A stretch of 22,350 nt of DNA from UKL13-2 sp031368465 (GTDB lineage: Bacteria > Pseudomonadota > Gammaproteobacteria > Burkholderiales > Usitatibacteraceae). The DNA is taken from positions 1-22,350 of the forward strand of contig JANMNT010000374.1 in NCBI GenBank assembly GCA_031368465.1. The letters run 5' to 3'. Positions 1 to 7,837 of this stretch are shown here, piece by piece (position 1 is the first letter of the stretch; each line of letters starts with the position of its first letter). The notes under the pieces are model-generated. The model saw only the letters and a program-made list of their open reading frames with translations. It did no database searches and was not told the DNA's origin. Position numbers and translations under genes: made by a program.

Positions 1-1030
1 GCCGCAGATCACCGAGGGTGAGGGCAACCTGTAACGGTTTGGCGGACTTTCTGGCGGGATATTTCTGCCAAAGCTGCTCGACCGCGTGAATCAGCGCCAG
101 CGTGTCCTCGGTGTCCTGCAAACGCGTGGTGGCTTCGAAGGTCGGTGCGTTCAGAAATTTGACCTTGATGGTGAGTGCGCCGGTGGTGTGGCACGCCTTG
201 CGCAGCCGCATCGCCGCTTTTTGAGTGAGCCGGTTCAACACCGCCAGCGCATTGTCCCGATCCCGTAACTCCGGCGGCAACACGTGTGAATGGCCGATCG
301 ACCCCATTTCATTGTGCGGCTCGGACACTTCCTCGCCGCGCAGTTTCTTGTAGAAGCGCAACCCGCCGACGCCGCCCCAGATACTGTGTAACTGATCGGG
401 TGTTTGTGCATAAAGCTGGTCGATGGTCATCACACCGGCCTGATGCAGCCGCGCTTCCATATTGCCGCCGACACCGTTGAGCGCACGCAGGCCGAGGTGG
501 GCGATTTTTTGCGGCACATCGTGTTCTTCGAGCACCACCAATCCGTCGGGTTTCACCATGTCGGACGCGAGTTTTGCCAAAAACAGATTGGGCGCAATAC
601 CAATCGATACCTTCATGTATTCACCGACCGTCGCCGCGAGATGGCGCTTGATGTCCATCGACAGCTCTTTGGCGCGCTCGACGGTTTTGTACCCGGATGG
701 TAAATCACACACCATTTCGTCAATCGACAACACTTTGCGCACCGGCGCTATTTCGTCGACCGCTTTGACGGCGCGCTGGTGAATATCGATATAGATCTCA
801 TGGCGTGCCACCACCAGTACGATGTCGGGAATACGTTTTTTGGCCTCACCAACGTTGGTCAGTGTTTTGACGCCAAAACGTTTGGCTTCGATACTGGCGG
901 CAATCAGACAGGTCGAATCTGCCAGCATCGGCACCACACCCACCGGCCGGCCGCGCAGCTCCGGGCGCACCTGTTGCTCGCAGGATGCAAAGTAAGAATT
1001 GAAGTCGACCAGCAGTGCGTTTACGGACAT
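1..1030 (-). CDS. Y-family (DinB/UmuC-like) translesion DNA polymerase, 3' end cut by window edge
   Basis: This is an error-prone DNA polymerase expected to copy past damaged bases. Reading leftward from an ATG at 1030, 343 codons are visible and the C-terminus lies beyond base 1. Visible family marks are the N-terminal DFNSYFASCEQ block, with metal-binding Asp9, and the SIDEM block, with Asp104 and Glu105 as the other metal ligands. The pattern of Ala-Arg-His around residue 76 and the helix-hairpin-helix-like stretch ALNGVGGNME further along also fit the family. The wording of the motifs (SIDEM rather than SIDEAYLD) suits the stand-alone UmuC/DinB-like group better than classical DinB, so no symbol is given. 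A LexA-type box lies 28 bp upstream, which suggests SOS induction. No umuD-like gene is visible upstream. The family call is firm; the exact subfamily is not. Confidence 0.92.
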   Translation of the reverse strand, partial: MSVNALLVDFNSYFASCEQQVRPELRGRPVGVVPMLADSTCLIAASIEAKRFGVKTLTNVGEAKKRIPDIVLVVARHEIYIDIHQRAVKAVDEIAPVRKVLSIDEMVCDLPSGYKTVERAKELSMDIKRHLAATVGEYMKVSIGIAPNLFLAKLASDMVKPDGLVVLEEHDVPQKIAHLGLRALNGVGGNMEARLHQAGVMTIDQLYAQTPDQLHSIWGGVGGLRFYKKLRGEEVSEPHNEMGSIGHSHVLPPELRDRDNALAVLNRLTQKAAMRLRKACHTTGALTIKVKFLNAPTFEATTRLQDTEDTLALIHAVEQLWQKYPARKSAKPLQVALTLGDLR

Positions 1031-1058
1031 GCGACAATGTTACGCCTGTGGCAAAAGG

Positions 1059-1074
1059 CTGTAAATAAATACAG
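1059..1074 (-). promoter_or_regulatory. LexA (SOS) box upstream of the Y-family polymerase
   Basis: The bases CTGTAAATAAATACAG form a CTG-N10-CAG palindrome with an AT-only core. This is the layout of the gammaproteobacterial LexA operator (consensus CTGTATATATATACAG). It ends 28 bp upstream of the polymerase start codon at 1030, close enough to overlap the promoter. The match is read directly; LexA binding is inferred from the family of the downstream gene. Confidence 0.85.
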
Positions 1075-1363
1075 AAAAGCAAGAAATCGAAAGTGCCCGT
1101 CTGACGGATATTTCCAGCCGGTTGTGCCTCAAGGACCGCGTGGTTATTGGTGTCTCGTCGCAAGCAAATGCCTGGGCAGGCTCTGCGCTGGAATGATGGT
1201 GTTTTTGAACGTGTCACCTGTTTGGTTGCAGCGCAATCCACCAGCGCGGACGACAATCAGGCCGGTGATTTCTGCATTTGGTCGTCCGACGTTGGCGTCA
1301 GTGGTGTATTCGGCGAACAATCTGTTCATTGCATCACTGAACCGATTTTTTGAGAGGCCTGAC
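1075..1363. other. Intergenic stretch between the divergent polymerase and membrane-protein genes
   Basis: The gap between the polymerase start (1030) and the next gene (1364) is 333 bp. Apart from the LexA box it holds an 11-bp palindrome, CCGTC-T-GACGG, at 1097-1107. No convincing gene is seen: short open frames here have no recognisable product and no ribosome binding site. No clear sigma-70 promoter for the rightward gene stands out. Confidence 0.5.
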
Positions 1364-1786
1364 ATGAAAACCATCGTTGCCAATAAAACCACCAAATTCT
1401 TGTTATGGACACTGGTCGCCGTGCTCGCGTTAATCGCGGCTTCGTTCCTGATGGTGCATCTGCACAACGTCCAGCAGTGGGATGGCGGCCTTTACCTGTT
1501 TGGTGATGACATGTCCGACTCGGTGCTCGGTTGGATGATTGCGCTACCGGTTCTGATTGTGGCGGCAGTGGTCACCATCGGCGCCTTGATGGGAGTCGGC
1601 ATCATCCTCGCCGGCGTGGTTGCCATGGTGGTGGTGTTGGCGCTACTCGCCGCCATATTCGGCATCTTGATGGTGGTGCTGCCGTTTGCGATATTCCTGG
1701 CCGTGCCGGTGTTGATTATCTGGGGCATTGTGAAATTGGTGTCACGCAAGTCATACCAGCCGCGCGCCAACGGTGCCGCTATTTAA
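1364..1786 (+). CDS. Small multi-pass membrane protein of unknown function
   Basis: I do not recognise this 140-residue protein. The ATG at 1364 is chosen over longer in-frame starts because GAGAGG lies 6 bp upstream and the hydrophobic pattern begins just after it. A first membrane helix covers about residues 10-30 (LLWTLVAVLALIAASFLMV). A short polar loop contains QQWDGGLYLFGDDMSD. A long run from about 50 to 128 of Ile/Val/Ala/Gly follows, enough for three more helices and rich in small residues. The tail is basic (KLVSRKSYQPR). The 3' end overlaps the convergent ttcA gene by 8 bp, so the two stop codons interleave. A cell-envelope location is certain enough; a function is not. Confidence 0.75.
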   Translation: MKTIVANKTTKFLLWTLVAVLALIAASFLMVHLHNVQQWDGGLYLFGDDMSDSVLGWMIALPVLIVAAVVTIGALMGVGIILAGVVAMVVVLALLAAIFGILMVVLPFAIFLAVPVLIIWGIVKLVSRKSYQPRANGAAI

Positions 1787-2669
1787 ATGAAATGACCCGG
1801 GCTGTCGTTGCGGGCGGCGCGCACAGCGCTTCTTCGTCAAACACTTTGTCACCGTCGTTATCCGCAACACCGGTTGCCCGCAGATTGGCAAAATCGTGCA
1901 GCGTGCGGTCCAGCAGGTGTGACGATGCGACGTTCGACAATGCGCGGAAAATGTTTTCAATACGACCGGGAAATTTTTTGTCCCAATCGCGCAACATTAA
2001 TTTGACCTGCTGACGCTGCAGGTTGTCCTGTGAGCCGCACAAATCGCACGGAATAATGGGAAACGCTTTTAGATCGGCGTAACTTTCCAGATCACGCTCA
2101 TCAACGTAAGCAAGCGGCCGTATCACGATATGTTTACCGTTGTCGGACACCAGCTTCGGCGGCATGGCCTTGAGTTTGGAGCCAAAAAACGCGTTAAGGA
2201 AAAACGTTTGCACAATGTCATCACGGTGATGGCCGAGCGCAATCTTGGTTGCGCCCAATTCAGTCGCCACCCGGTAGATCACCCCGCGCCGCAGTCGCGA
2301 GCACAACGAACACATCGTTTTGCCCTCGGGAATGACGCGCTTGACGGTCGAATAGGTATCCTGCTGCTCGATACGAAACGGAATGCCGAGACCGGTCAGA
2401 TAATCCGGCAGGATGTGTTCGGGGTATCCCGGATGCTTCTGGTCAAGGTTAAACGCAACAATCTCAAACGGTACCGGCGACTTTTCTTTCAGGCCGAGCA
2501 ACACGTCGAGCAAGGCGTAACTGTCCTTGCCACCCGACAGGCACACCATGACCCGGTCATTCGCTTCGATCATGTTGAAATCGGCAATCGCCTCACCGAC
2601 CTGGCGGCGCAGACGCTTTGCCAGTTTGTTGTGTTCAACCTGTTGTTTTTGCGTCACGACGGAATTCAT
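1779..2669 (-). CDS. ttcA: tRNA 2-thiocytidine(32) synthetase TtcA
   Basis: TtcA is a cytoplasmic iron-sulphur enzyme that activates cytidine 32 of certain tRNAs with ATP and swaps its oxygen for sulphur. The 296-residue product shows the PP-loop SGGKDS at residues 45-50. It also has both CxxC pairs, Cys120/Cys123 (CSLC) and Cys208/Cys211 (CDLC), and the conserved GHHRDD segment near 146-151. The ATG at 2669 is preferred to a GTG at 2675 because it forms an ATGA overlap with the stop of the upstream SDR gene, a usual sign of translational coupling. The length agrees with the family. The C-terminal end overlaps the convergent membrane-protein gene. Confidence 0.96.
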   Translation of the reverse strand: MNSVVTQKQQVEHNKLAKRLRRQVGEAIADFNMIEANDRVMVCLSGGKDSYALLDVLLGLKEKSPVPFEIVAFNLDQKHPGYPEHILPDYLTGLGIPFRIEQQDTYSTVKRVIPEGKTMCSLCSRLRRGVIYRVATELGATKIALGHHRDDIVQTFFLNAFFGSKLKAMPPKLVSDNGKHIVIRPLAYVDERDLESYADLKAFPIIPCDLCGSQDNLQRQQVKLMLRDWDKKFPGRIENIFRALSNVASSHLLDRTLHDFANLRATGVADNDGDKVFDEEALCAPPATTARVISFK

Positions 2670-3445
2670 AGACACAACGATCTTCCACCATCAACCGCGA
2701 GGATTTGCCCGGTCACATAGGGCGCATCCAACAGCAGATATTTGACCGCGCCGGCAATATCGTCGCCGGCACCAACTCTTTTTAACGGAACCTGCGCAAC
2801 AATCCGCGCCCGTTCGGCTTCCGGATATGCGGCAGTCTGCTCGGGCCACTGAATCGCCCCGGGCGAAACACCATTAACCCGGATCGCCGGGGCAAGATCG
2901 AGCGCCAACGAACGTGTAAGCCCGGCAAGACCGGATTTGGCAACGTTATAGACGGCAAAATCCTTGAGCGGCTGCTCGGTATGGATATCAATGATATTGA
3001 CGATTCCGCCTTGTGTTTCACGCAAAAACGGCGCGGCGGCCTGCGACAAAAATAGCGGCGCCTTCAAATTGGAGCCCATCAGGTCGAGCCAGTCGTCTTC
3101 ACTGATGTTGCCAATCGGGGTTGGATAAAAAGACGAGGCATTGTTGACCAGGCCATCCAGCCGGCCAAAACACGAATGGGCCTGATTGACCAAACCTTTC
3201 AGCGCGTTGTAGGCCAACAGGTCGCCCTGCACCACCGCAGCCGATTTTGCGCGATGTTTATTGAGCTCAACGGCCAATTGATCCGCTTCTTTGCGTGAAC
3301 GGTTGCAGTGAATCACAACATTACAGCCGGCTTGGTGGAGAACACGGGTGATGACCGCACCCACACGTTTGGCGGCGCCGGTGATCAACACGGCTTTTGG
3401 CGTGGCGGGCGAGGCAAATACGGCGGGGGCGGAAGTGGCTGACAT
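2666..3445 (-). CDS. Pteridine reductase-like short-chain dehydrogenase (FolM/PTR1 type)
   Basis: This is an NADPH-dependent SDR expected to reduce dihydro- or biopterins to the tetrahydro form. In the 259-residue protein the cofactor motif TGAAKRVG (residues 22-29) has the Arg-containing TGxxxRxG form typical of pteridine reductases, not the usual TGxxxGxG. The NNASSF block is at 101-106, and the catalytic residues are Asp153, Tyr166 and Lys170 (YNVAK). The C-terminal VTGQILAVDGG is standard for SDRs. The open frame extends to 3538, but the start at 3445 removes an unrelated N-terminal extension that would overlap the divergent methyltransferase gene. It is coupled to ttcA by a 4-bp overlap. 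No good ribosome binding site precedes the ATG, and a TAAAAT box only 7 bp upstream hints at a leaderless mRNA. Confidence 0.88.
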   Translation of the reverse strand: MSATSAPAVFASPATPKAVLITGAAKRVGAVITRVLHQAGCNVVIHCNRSRKEADQLAVELNKHRAKSAAVVQGDLLAYNALKGLVNQAHSCFGRLDGLVNNASSFYPTPIGNISEDDWLDLMGSNLKAPLFLSQAAAPFLRETQGGIVNIIDIHTEQPLKDFAVYNVAKSGLAGLTRSLALDLAPAIRVNGVSPGAIQWPEQTAAYPEAERARIVAQVPLKRVGAGDDIAGAVKYLLLDAPYVTGQILAVDGGRSLCL

Positions 3446-3452
3446 AATGCGT

Positions 3453-3458
3453 ATTTTA
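3453..3458 (-). promoter_or_regulatory. Candidate -10 box for the SDR-ttcA operon, possibly leaderless
   Basis: On the minus strand TAAAAT ends 7 bp before the ATG at 3445, so transcription would begin at or next to the start codon. No Shine-Dalgarno sequence fits in the gap. No good -35 hexamer is found 16-18 bp upstream. The call is weak and rests on the -10 match and spacing only. Confidence 0.3.
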
Positions 3459-3472
3459 GCCGACCCGCACGC

Positions 3473-4672
3473 GTGAAGACTTCCGACGACCTCCCGACAG
3501 GCACAATGCCCCCGCCCGGCGCAGACGCGCTGGCACATATTGCGGCGTGCACAGCAATGTTGCAGGACGAAATTCGTCGCGCCGGTGGCTGGATTTCATT
3601 TGCGACGTTTATGGATCGTGCGCTTTACGCCCCCGGGCTGGGATATTACGCAGCCGGCGCCCGTAAGTTTGGGCAGGCCGGCGACTTCATTACCGCGCCG
3701 GAGATTTCACCGTTGTTCGGGGCGTGTATTGCCCGCAGCGTTGCCCAAACCGTGCAACACACCAACGGCAATTTGCTTGAACTCGGGCCTGGCTCGGGCC
3801 GGCTGGCGTTTGACATGCTGCCAGCCCTCGAGGCACTTGGCGCGTTACCTGAAAAATACCTGCTGCTGGAGGTGTCGGCCGATTTGCGCGCCCGGCAACG
3901 TGAAACACTCGCCGGCCTGCCCGCGCATTTGTTCAACCGATGCGCGTGGATTGATACCTTGCCGGCGAATTTTGTCGGCGCCATGGTCGCCAATGAAGTG
4001 CTCGACGTGGTGCCGGTGCATTTGGTCACATTTGGCCCGGGCGGGAATGCCGAACGTGGCGTGGCACTAACGGAAAATGCGGACAATGGATTTATCTGGC
4101 GGGATGTGCCGGGTCTGCCGGCAGATGTGAAGGAAATGGTTGAGGCGGTGAATCGTGATGTGTTTCAACTGCAGCCACCAGATGGCTATTTTTCCGAATT
4201 TGCCCCGCAGGCGGCGGCGCTGACAGCGTCGTTGGTGCAGACGCTAAAAACCGGTGTGATTCTGTTGATTGACTACGGCTTCAGACGCAGCGAGTTTTAT
4301 CATTCCACCCGTCACGCCGGTACCCTGATGTGCCACTACCGACACCACGCGCATACCGATCCGTTTTTGTTTCCGGGGCTGCAGGACATCACGGCGCATG
4401 TTGATTTCACCGCAATCGCCGAAGCGGGTGTCGATGCCGGCGGAGAACTGATCGGTTACGCGACGCAGGCCAATTTCTTGCTCGGTGCAGGTATTACCGA
4501 ACTGATCGCGCAGCACGATCCCAACGACACAGCACGATATCTGGGTTTGACCAATCAGGCGCAGCGTCTCCTATCGCCCGCCGAAATGGGCGAGTTTTTT
4601 AAGGCAATTGGCTTTGCAAAGGGCCGGCAAACCATTGACGCGTTGGCAAACGCGCGGCAGCTGCCACTGTGA
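3473..4672 (+). CDS. MidA/NDUFAF7-family SAM-dependent methyltransferase
   Basis: This protein belongs to the COG1565 family. The mitochondrial member, NDUFAF7, methylates an arginine of a complex I subunit; bacterial substrates are mostly unknown. From the GTG start it has 399 residues. Visible marks are GGWISFATFMDRALYAPGLGYY (residues 38-59, family signature), the SAM-binding ELGPGSGR at 103-110, and ANEVLDVVPVH at 173-183. The phrase LLIDYG comes further on. Start choice is uncertain: GTG at 3473 has no ribosome binding site and lies 28 bp from the divergent SDR start, while an in-frame ATG at 3506 has AGG 4 bp upstream and would give 388 residues. The neighbouring pteridine reductase and ttcA run the opposite way from a shared short promoter region. 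Confidence 0.88.
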   Translation: MKTSDDLPTGTMPPPGADALAHIAACTAMLQDEIRRAGGWISFATFMDRALYAPGLGYYAAGARKFGQAGDFITAPEISPLFGACIARSVAQTVQHTNGNLLELGPGSGRLAFDMLPALEALGALPEKYLLLEVSADLRARQRETLAGLPAHLFNRCAWIDTLPANFVGAMVANEVLDVVPVHLVTFGPGGNAERGVALTENADNGFIWRDVPGLPADVKEMVEAVNRDVFQLQPPDGYFSEFAPQAAALTASLVQTLKTGVILLIDYGFRRSEFYHSTRHAGTLMCHYRHHAHTDPFLFPGLQDITAHVDFTAIAEAGVDAGGELIGYATQANFLLGAGITELIAQHDPNDTARYLGLTNQAQRLLSPAEMGEFFKAIGFAKGRQTIDALANARQLPL

Positions 4673-4783
4673 ATGGGTTCCGGTTAGACTAACGGCTGGG
4701 AAATCCTGCAGGCCGGTGGATACGCTTGCCTATCAGTCCGCACAATCGACGCATTTAACAAAAACGCGCAGGGGGAGAACGTC

Positions 4784-6373
4784 ATGGGTCTCGTGATTGG
4801 TGTACCAAAAGAAGTGTTTGCCGGTGAAAAACGCGTTGCAACGGTGCCCGAGGTCGTTGAAAAACTGATCAAACTCGGCTTCGCCGTCAGCGTTGAAGCG
4901 GGTGCGGGTGATGCTGCAAATTGTGATGATGCGTCGTATGTCGCGGCTGGCGCCACCATTGCCGGCGACGCCCGCGCACTGTGGGCCAATGCGGACGTCG
5001 TCTTCAAGGTGCGTGCGCCGAGCATGGATGAGGTTGCGCTCATGCGCGAAGGTCAAACGCTGATTTCGTTTATATGGCCGGCGCAAAGCCCGGACTTGAT
5101 GACTGCGATGACCGCCAGAAAAGTGACCGTGTTGGCGATGGATTGTTTGCCACGCATGTTGTCAAGGGCGCAAAAGATGGATTCGCTGACCTCGATGGCC
5201 GGTATCAGTGGTTATCGCGCCGTGATTGAAGCGGCCAACGTCTTTGGGCGATTTTTCGCCGGGCAGATCACGGCCGCCGGCAAAGTGCCACCCGCCAGAG
5301 TGTTTATCGCCGGTGCCGGCGTGGCAGGTTTGGCTGCGATCGGTACGGCCGCCAGCATGGGGGCGATCGTGCGCGCCAACGATACGCGCGCCGAAGTCGC
5401 CGACCAGGTGAAATCTCTCGGTGGCGAGTTTGTTGCGGTGGATTACGCTGAAGAGGGCGGCGGCGGTGGCGGTTATGCCAAAGTGATGAGCGACGGCTTT
5501 CAGCAGGCGCAGCGTGAGATGTACGCGAAACAAGCGCGCGAAGTCGACATCATCATCACCACCGCACTGATTCCCGGCAAACCCGCGCCCAAACTCATCA
5601 CTGCCGAAATGGTGCAATCGATGAAGGCCGGCAGCGTCATCGTCGATATGGCCGCCGAGCAAGGCGGAAATTGTGAACTCACTGAACCGGGAAAAGCCGT
5701 GGTCAAACACGGCGTCACGATCGTCGGTTACACCGATTTGACGAGTCGTCTCGCCAAACAGGCATCAACGCTGTATGGCACCAATCTTTTCCGACTCGCC
5801 GAAGAACTGTGCAAAACCAAAGACGGCGTCATCAACGTCAACATGGAGGACGATGCGATTCGCGGACTGACGGTGATCAAGGCCGGTGCGGTGACCTGGC
5901 CCGCGCCCGCACCCAAACTTCCGGCTGTGCCGGCGCCGAAGCCTGCCGCCGCCGTTGTTGCCAAAAAAGGTCATGGTGCAACTTCGGCACCGATGTCAGG
6001 CGGCAAGCTGGCGGTGATGTTTGCGCTGGCAGCCGCACTGTTCTGGTTTGTCGGCGCAAACGCACCGGCGGCATTTCTCGGCCATTTCACGGTATTTGTG
6101 CTGGCGTGTTTTGTCGGCTACATGGTGGTATGGAATGTCACACCGTCATTGCATACGCCGCTGATGAGTGTCACCAACGCGATCAGTTCGATCATCGTCA
6201 TCGGTGCGCTGGTACAAATTGCCCCGCCTGCGGTTGTCGGACTGGCCGGGCAATCGGCGCGACCGGATGAATTGATACGATGGTTCGCCGTGGTTGGTAT
6301 TGCCCTTACAGCCATCAATATGTTCGGCGGTTTTGCCGTCACCCAGCGCATGCTGGCAATGTTTCGGAAATAG
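4784..6373 (+). CDS. pntA: NAD(P) transhydrogenase subunit alpha PntA
   Basis: PntA is the NAD(H)-binding and membrane subunit of the proton-pumping transhydrogenase, which moves hydride between NADH and NADP+. The 529-residue product has the full E. coli-type layout. An alanine dehydrogenase-like NAD domain covers about 1-385, with RVATVPE near the start, the GAGVAGLAA dinucleotide site and the AEQGGNCE and GYTDLTSR blocks. A Pro/Ala/Lys-rich linker covers about 385-410, followed by four membrane helices. The ATG at 4784 has a strong GGGGGAGA ribosome binding site at 4771-4778. A run of six glycines (bases about 5456-5473) sits where other PntA proteins have a shorter mixed Gly/Ser loop before YAKVMSD. 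pntB starts 11 bp after the stop, so the two are co-transcribed. Confidence 0.97.
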   Translation: MGLVIGVPKEVFAGEKRVATVPEVVEKLIKLGFAVSVEAGAGDAANCDDASYVAAGATIAGDARALWANADVVFKVRAPSMDEVALMREGQTLISFIWPAQSPDLMTAMTARKVTVLAMDCLPRMLSRAQKMDSLTSMAGISGYRAVIEAANVFGRFFAGQITAAGKVPPARVFIAGAGVAGLAAIGTAASMGAIVRANDTRAEVADQVKSLGGEFVAVDYAEEGGGGGGYAKVMSDGFQQAQREMYAKQAREVDIIITTALIPGKPAPKLITAEMVQSMKAGSVIVDMAAEQGGNCELTEPGKAVVKHGVTIVGYTDLTSRLAKQASTLYGTNLFRLAEELCKTKDGVINVNMEDDAIRGLTVIKAGAVTWPAPAPKLPAVPAPKPAAAVVAKKGHGATSAPMSGGKLAVMFALAAALFWFVGANAPAAFLGHFTVFVLACFVGYMVVWNVTPSLHTPLMSVTNAISSIIVIGALVQIAPPAVVGLAGQSARPDELIRWFAVVGIALTAINMFGGFAVTQRMLAMFRK

Positions 6374-6384
6374 GAGCCATCACC

Positions 6385-7803
6385 ATGTCTGACAGTCTGG
6401 TTACGGCCGCCTATATCGGCGCCATCATGTTGTTTATATTGAGTCTGAGCGGTTTGTCCAATCCGGAAACCGCACGCCGCGGCAACCTGTTTGGCATTCT
6501 GGGCATGGGCATTGCCGTGCTCGCCACGGTACTCGGCCCGCGTGTTACCGCCGCAGGCATCCCGTGGATTGTTGGCGCGATGGTCGTCGGTGGATCGATC
6601 GGACTTTACGCCGCGCGTACCGTGCAAATGACACAAATGCCGGAACTGGTCGCGTTTATGCACAGCCTGGTCGGTTTGGCCGCCATGGCGGTCGGATTTG
6701 TCAGTTATATCGATACCTCGGTTGCGTATAGCGGCGTTGAGAAAACCATCCATGAAGTTGAAATCTATCTCGGCATTTTGATTGGTGCGGTCACCTTCTC
6801 CGGCTCGGTCATTGCCTTTGGCAAACTGTCGGGCCGTATCGGCGGCAAGCCGTTGTTGCTGCCGGGTAGGCATTTCCTTAATCTGATCGGTTTGCTGGTG
6901 GTGATCTGGTTCGGACGCGAATTTATCCACGCCGAGACGGTCTCGTCGGGCATGACACCGTTGATTGTCATGACAGTCATTGCGCTGCTGTTTGGCATGC
7001 ATATGGTGATGGCCATTGGTGGCGCGGATATGCCGGTGGTGGTGTCGATGCTCAACAGCTATTCCGGTTGGGCGGCGGCGGCGACCGGCTTTATGTTATC
7101 GAATGACCTGTTGATAGTGATTGGCGCGCTGGTGGGTTCAAGCGGCGCAATTTTATCGTTCATCATGTGCCAGGCGATGAATCGCAATTTCATCAGCGTG
7201 ATTGCCGGCGGATTTGGCGGCGGTGCACCGGTTGCAAAAGCCGGCGGTGATGCCGCACAACCGGCCGGTGAGGTAGTGCCGGTCGGTGCGGCTGAGACCG
7301 CCGAACTGCTGCGCGACGCCAAGAGTGTCATCATCGTGCCGGGTTACGGGATGGCGGTGGCGCAGGCGCAGCACACGGTCTACGAAATCACCAAGTTTCT
7401 GCGCGAGAAAAAAATCAACGTGCGGTTTGGTATCCATCCGGTTGCCGGTCGCATGCCGGGCCACATGAATGTGTTGCTTGCCGAGGCAAAGGTCCCCTAC
7501 GACATCGTGTTTGAGATGGATGAAATCAACGAGGACTTTGCCAATACCGACGTGGTAATGGTGATCGGTGCAAACGATATCGTCAATCCTGCGGCGCAGG
7601 ATGATCCGACCAGTCCGATTGCCGGCATGCCGGTGCTTGAGGTATGGAAGGCCAAAACCAGCATCGTCATGAAACGCAGCATGGCGTCCGGTTATGCGGG
7701 TGTTGATAATCCCCTGTTCTACAAGGAAAACAACCGCATGTTGTTCGGCGACGCCAAAAAAATGCTCGACGAGGTGCTGGTGTCGCTGCGCGGCGGAAGT
7801 TGA
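6385..7803 (+). CDS. pntB: NAD(P) transhydrogenase subunit beta PntB
   Basis: PntB is the membrane and NADP(H)-binding subunit that pairs with PntA. From the ATG at 6385 it has 472 residues, close to the usual 460-480. Its first half is a series of membrane helices (proton channel domain II). The second half is the NADP domain, recognised by VPGYGMAVAQAQH, FGIHPVAGRMPGHMNVLLAEA, GANDIVNPAAQDDP and the KRSMASGYAGVDNPLFY block. The ribosome binding site TAGGAG (6371-6376) begins inside the pntA stop codon. A long in-frame extension to 6280 is rejected because it would read through the pntA coding end. Confidence 0.97.
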   Translation: MSDSLVTAAYIGAIMLFILSLSGLSNPETARRGNLFGILGMGIAVLATVLGPRVTAAGIPWIVGAMVVGGSIGLYAARTVQMTQMPELVAFMHSLVGLAAMAVGFVSYIDTSVAYSGVEKTIHEVEIYLGILIGAVTFSGSVIAFGKLSGRIGGKPLLLPGRHFLNLIGLLVVIWFGREFIHAETVSSGMTPLIVMTVIALLFGMHMVMAIGGADMPVVVSMLNSYSGWAAAATGFMLSNDLLIVIGALVGSSGAILSFIMCQAMNRNFISVIAGGFGGGAPVAKAGGDAAQPAGEVVPVGAAETAELLRDAKSVIIVPGYGMAVAQAQHTVYEITKFLREKKINVRFGIHPVAGRMPGHMNVLLAEAKVPYDIVFEMDEINEDFANTDVVMVIGANDIVNPAAQDDPTSPIAGMPVLEVWKAKTSIVMKRSMASGYAGVDNPLFYKENNRMLFGDAKKMLDEVLVSLRGGS

Positions 7804-7811
7804 GTGTGCAA

Positions 7812-7837
7812 CCTGCCGCGGATTATCAGGCGGCGGG
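7812..7837. terminator. Possible shared hairpin between convergent pntB and the histidine kinase gene
   Basis: CCTGCCGC (7812-7819) and GCGGCGGG (7830-7837) can pair over 8 bp with one G-U, around a 10-nt loop that contains the histidine kinase stop codon. It lies just after pntB, which ends at 7803, and at the end of the opposing gene. There is no run of T on either side, so it is not a classical intrinsic terminator; it may simply protect 3' ends. Confidence 0.35.

Noticed and set aside
779..1363. Long N-terminal extension of the small membrane protein
   Set aside because: It overlaps the polymerase gene on the other strand, and the membrane protein has its own ribosome binding site at 1352-1357.
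4683..4693. Palindrome GTTAG-A-CTAAC after the MidA-family gene
   Set aside because: The arms are only 5 bp and not followed by T residues, so it is too weak to call a terminator or operator.
5456..5473. Run of six glycine codons in pntA as a possible slippage site
   Set aside because: The frame is intact and the loop is glycine-rich in other PntA proteins, so it is most likely a normal loop variant.
6118..7002. A 294-residue leftward frame opposite pntA/pntB
   Set aside because: It is the antisense of conserved transhydrogenase coding sequence, very rich in His, Gln, Asn and Asp as expected of an antisense frame.
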